A model generated the notes under the pieces. That model had not been told where the DNA came from. It searched no databases and saw only the letters and a list, made by a program, of their open reading frames with translations. This document shows positions 62,975 through 64,000 of a DNA stretch of 64,000 nt, piece after piece. Position 1 is the first letter of the stretch; every line of letters starts with the position of its first letter. The stretch is from NCBI RefSeq assembly GCF_946222985.1, contig NZ_CAMIFY010000001.1, positions 1-64,000 of the forward strand. The letters are read 5' to 3'. Source of the DNA: an uncultured Corynebacterium sp. (lineage in GTDB: Bacteria; Actinomycetota; Actinomycetes; Mycobacteriales; Mycobacteriaceae). A program made the translations under genes and the position numbers.

Positions 62975-64000
62975 ATGACCGACGTCAACACCGCCGATTT
63001 GCCCGCCGAGTACCGCGAGCTCCAGGGCGTCGTCCGCCAGTTCGCCAACGAGGTCGTCGACCCGGTGGCCTACGAACACGACCGCAATCACACGTTCCCG
63101 TACGACGTCGTGAAGCAAATGGGCGAGATGGGCCTGTTCGGCCTGCCCTTCTCCGAGGAGTACGGGGGCATGGGCGGCGATTACCTCTCGCTCGGCGTCG
63201 CCCTGGAGGAGCTGGCGAAGATCGACCAGTCGGTGGCCATCACCCTGGAGGCCGGCGTCGGCCTGGGCGCCTCGCCGATCTACCACTTCGGCAACGAGGA
63301 GCAGAAGAGCAAGTGGCTGCCCGACCTCACCGCCGGCAAGGCACTGGCCGGGTTCGGGCTCACCGAGCCCGACGCCGGTTCCGACGCCGGCGCCACGCGC
63401 ACCGTGGCCCGCGAGGACGGCGACGACTTCGTCATCAACGGCTCCAAGCAGTTCATCACCAACTCGGGCACGGACATCACCTCGCTGGTCACCGTCACGG
63501 CCGTCACCGGCCAGAAGGACGACGGGAAGAAGGAGATCTCCACGATCATCGTCCCGGCCGACTCGGAAGGGTTCGTCGCCGAACCGGCCTACGACAAGGT
63601 CGGTTGGAACGCCTCCGACACGCACCCGCTGACGTTCACCGACGTCCGCGTCCCGCAGGAGAACCTGCTGGGCACCCGCGGCCGCGGCTTCGCCAACTTC
63701 CTGTCCACCCTGGCCGAGGGGCGCGTGGCCATCGCCGCGCTGGCCACCGGCGCCGCGCAGGGCTGCGTCGACGAGTCGGTGAAGTACGCCAAGGAACGCC
63801 ATTCGATGGGACGCGCGATCGGCGAGTACCAGGCGATCTCGTTCAAGATCGCCCGCATGGAGGCCCGCGCCCACGCCGCCCGCATGGCCTGGTACGACGC
63901 CGCCGCGAAGATGGTCAAGGGCGTCGAGTTCCGCCGCGAGGCCTACATCGCCAAGCTGCTGGCCTCCGAGGCGGCGATGGACAACGCCCGCGACGCGACG
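62975..64000 (+). CDS. fadE19: Acyl-CoA dehydrogenase, isovaleryl-CoA type (3' end outside window)
   Basis: 342 residues visible from an ATG with GAGGAG upstream; the frame stays open to the right edge. FAD-dependent dehydrogenase: GLFGLPFSEEYGGMGGDYLS, FGLTEPDAGSDAGATRTVA, INGSKQFITNSGTDI, VGWNASDTHPLTFTDVRVP and LAEGRVAIAALATGAAQG. The order accD1-accA1-fadE19 matches the mycobacterial leucine/isovalerate breakdown cluster, supporting isovaleryl-CoA as substrate. The catalytic base near the C-terminus is not in the window. Confidence 0.92.
   Translation, partial: MTDVNTADLPAEYRELQGVVRQFANEVVDPVAYEHDRNHTFPYDVVKQMGEMGLFGLPFSEEYGGMGGDYLSLGVALEELAKIDQSVAITLEAGVGLGASPIYHFGNEEQKSKWLPDLTAGKALAGFGLTEPDAGSDAGATRTVAREDGDDFVINGSKQFITNSGTDITSLVTVTAVTGQKDDGKKEISTIIVPADSEGFVAEPAYDKVGWNASDTHPLTFTDVRVPQENLLGTRGRGFANFLSTLAEGRVAIAALATGAAQGCVDESVKYAKERHSMGRAIGEYQAISFKIARMEARAHAARMAWYDAAAKMVKGVEFRREAYIAKLLASEAAMDNARDAT

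Overview
The window is chromosomal DNA from a high-GC actinobacterium, most probably a Corynebacterium near the GC-rich end of the genus. Evidence: the gene content (monomeric isocitrate dehydrogenase, methionine synthesis by O-acetylhomoserine sulfhydrylation, a mycoredoxin next to folA-thyA-cysQ, a delta-type chorismate mutase next to pcrA, an LpqH-like lipoprotein, an lpdA-type quinone reductase), frequent GTG starts, and many genes whose only promoter signal is a TANNNT box 6-9 nt before the start codon. About 45 protein genes are visible. I saw no rRNA, tRNA, CRISPR array or insertion sequence.

Layout. 1-9000: methionine genes metX (cut by the left edge) and metY flank a TetR gene, a DUF1707 membrane protein and the DNA-repair pair lhr-nei2. 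The metY promoter carries a probable McbR operator. 9000-15240: icd, a J-domain-like membrane protein, an MFS exporter and exonuclease III. 15280-24690: cell-envelope genes: an amidase, a large DUF6541 membrane protein whose C-terminus looks like a dead copy of that amidase, a YihY/YhjD-type membrane protein and a D,D-carboxypeptidase. This stretch also holds trpS and an adenosine-deaminase homologue that has lost metal ligands and gained an EF-hand-like loop. 24820-32760: a conserved hypothetical, a WXG-like/NlpC-P60 pair, upp, two tandem paralogous membrane-anchored proteins, an M20 amidohydrolase and lpdA.

32824-about 36075: a clearly lower-GC island holding a two-gene McrBC restriction system, inserted after the lpdA terminator. 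36099-49350: mrx1, folA, thyA, cysQ, a YccF protein, an LpqH-like lipoprotein, pgi, an aldehyde dehydrogenase, an MFS protein, chorismate mutase, pcrA, a hotdog-fold protein and a secreted M23 peptidase. 49820-54005: DUF6350 and the purN-purH operon. 54077-64000: a TetR regulator, a flavin monooxygenase, a long-chain acyl-CoA synthetase and the start of an accD1-accA1-fadE19 cluster, typical of leucine/isovalerate breakdown.

Items most worth a second look: the pseudo-amidase fused to DUF6541 beside its intact paralogue; the deaminase-like pseudoenzyme with an EF-hand loop; the orphan WXG/EspC-like + NlpC/P60 pair; the McrBC island with an unrecognised McrB sensor domain; the paired TetR operators; and the pervasive leaderless-promoter architecture. 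All functional calls come from reading translated sequence and family knowledge; no database search was run.
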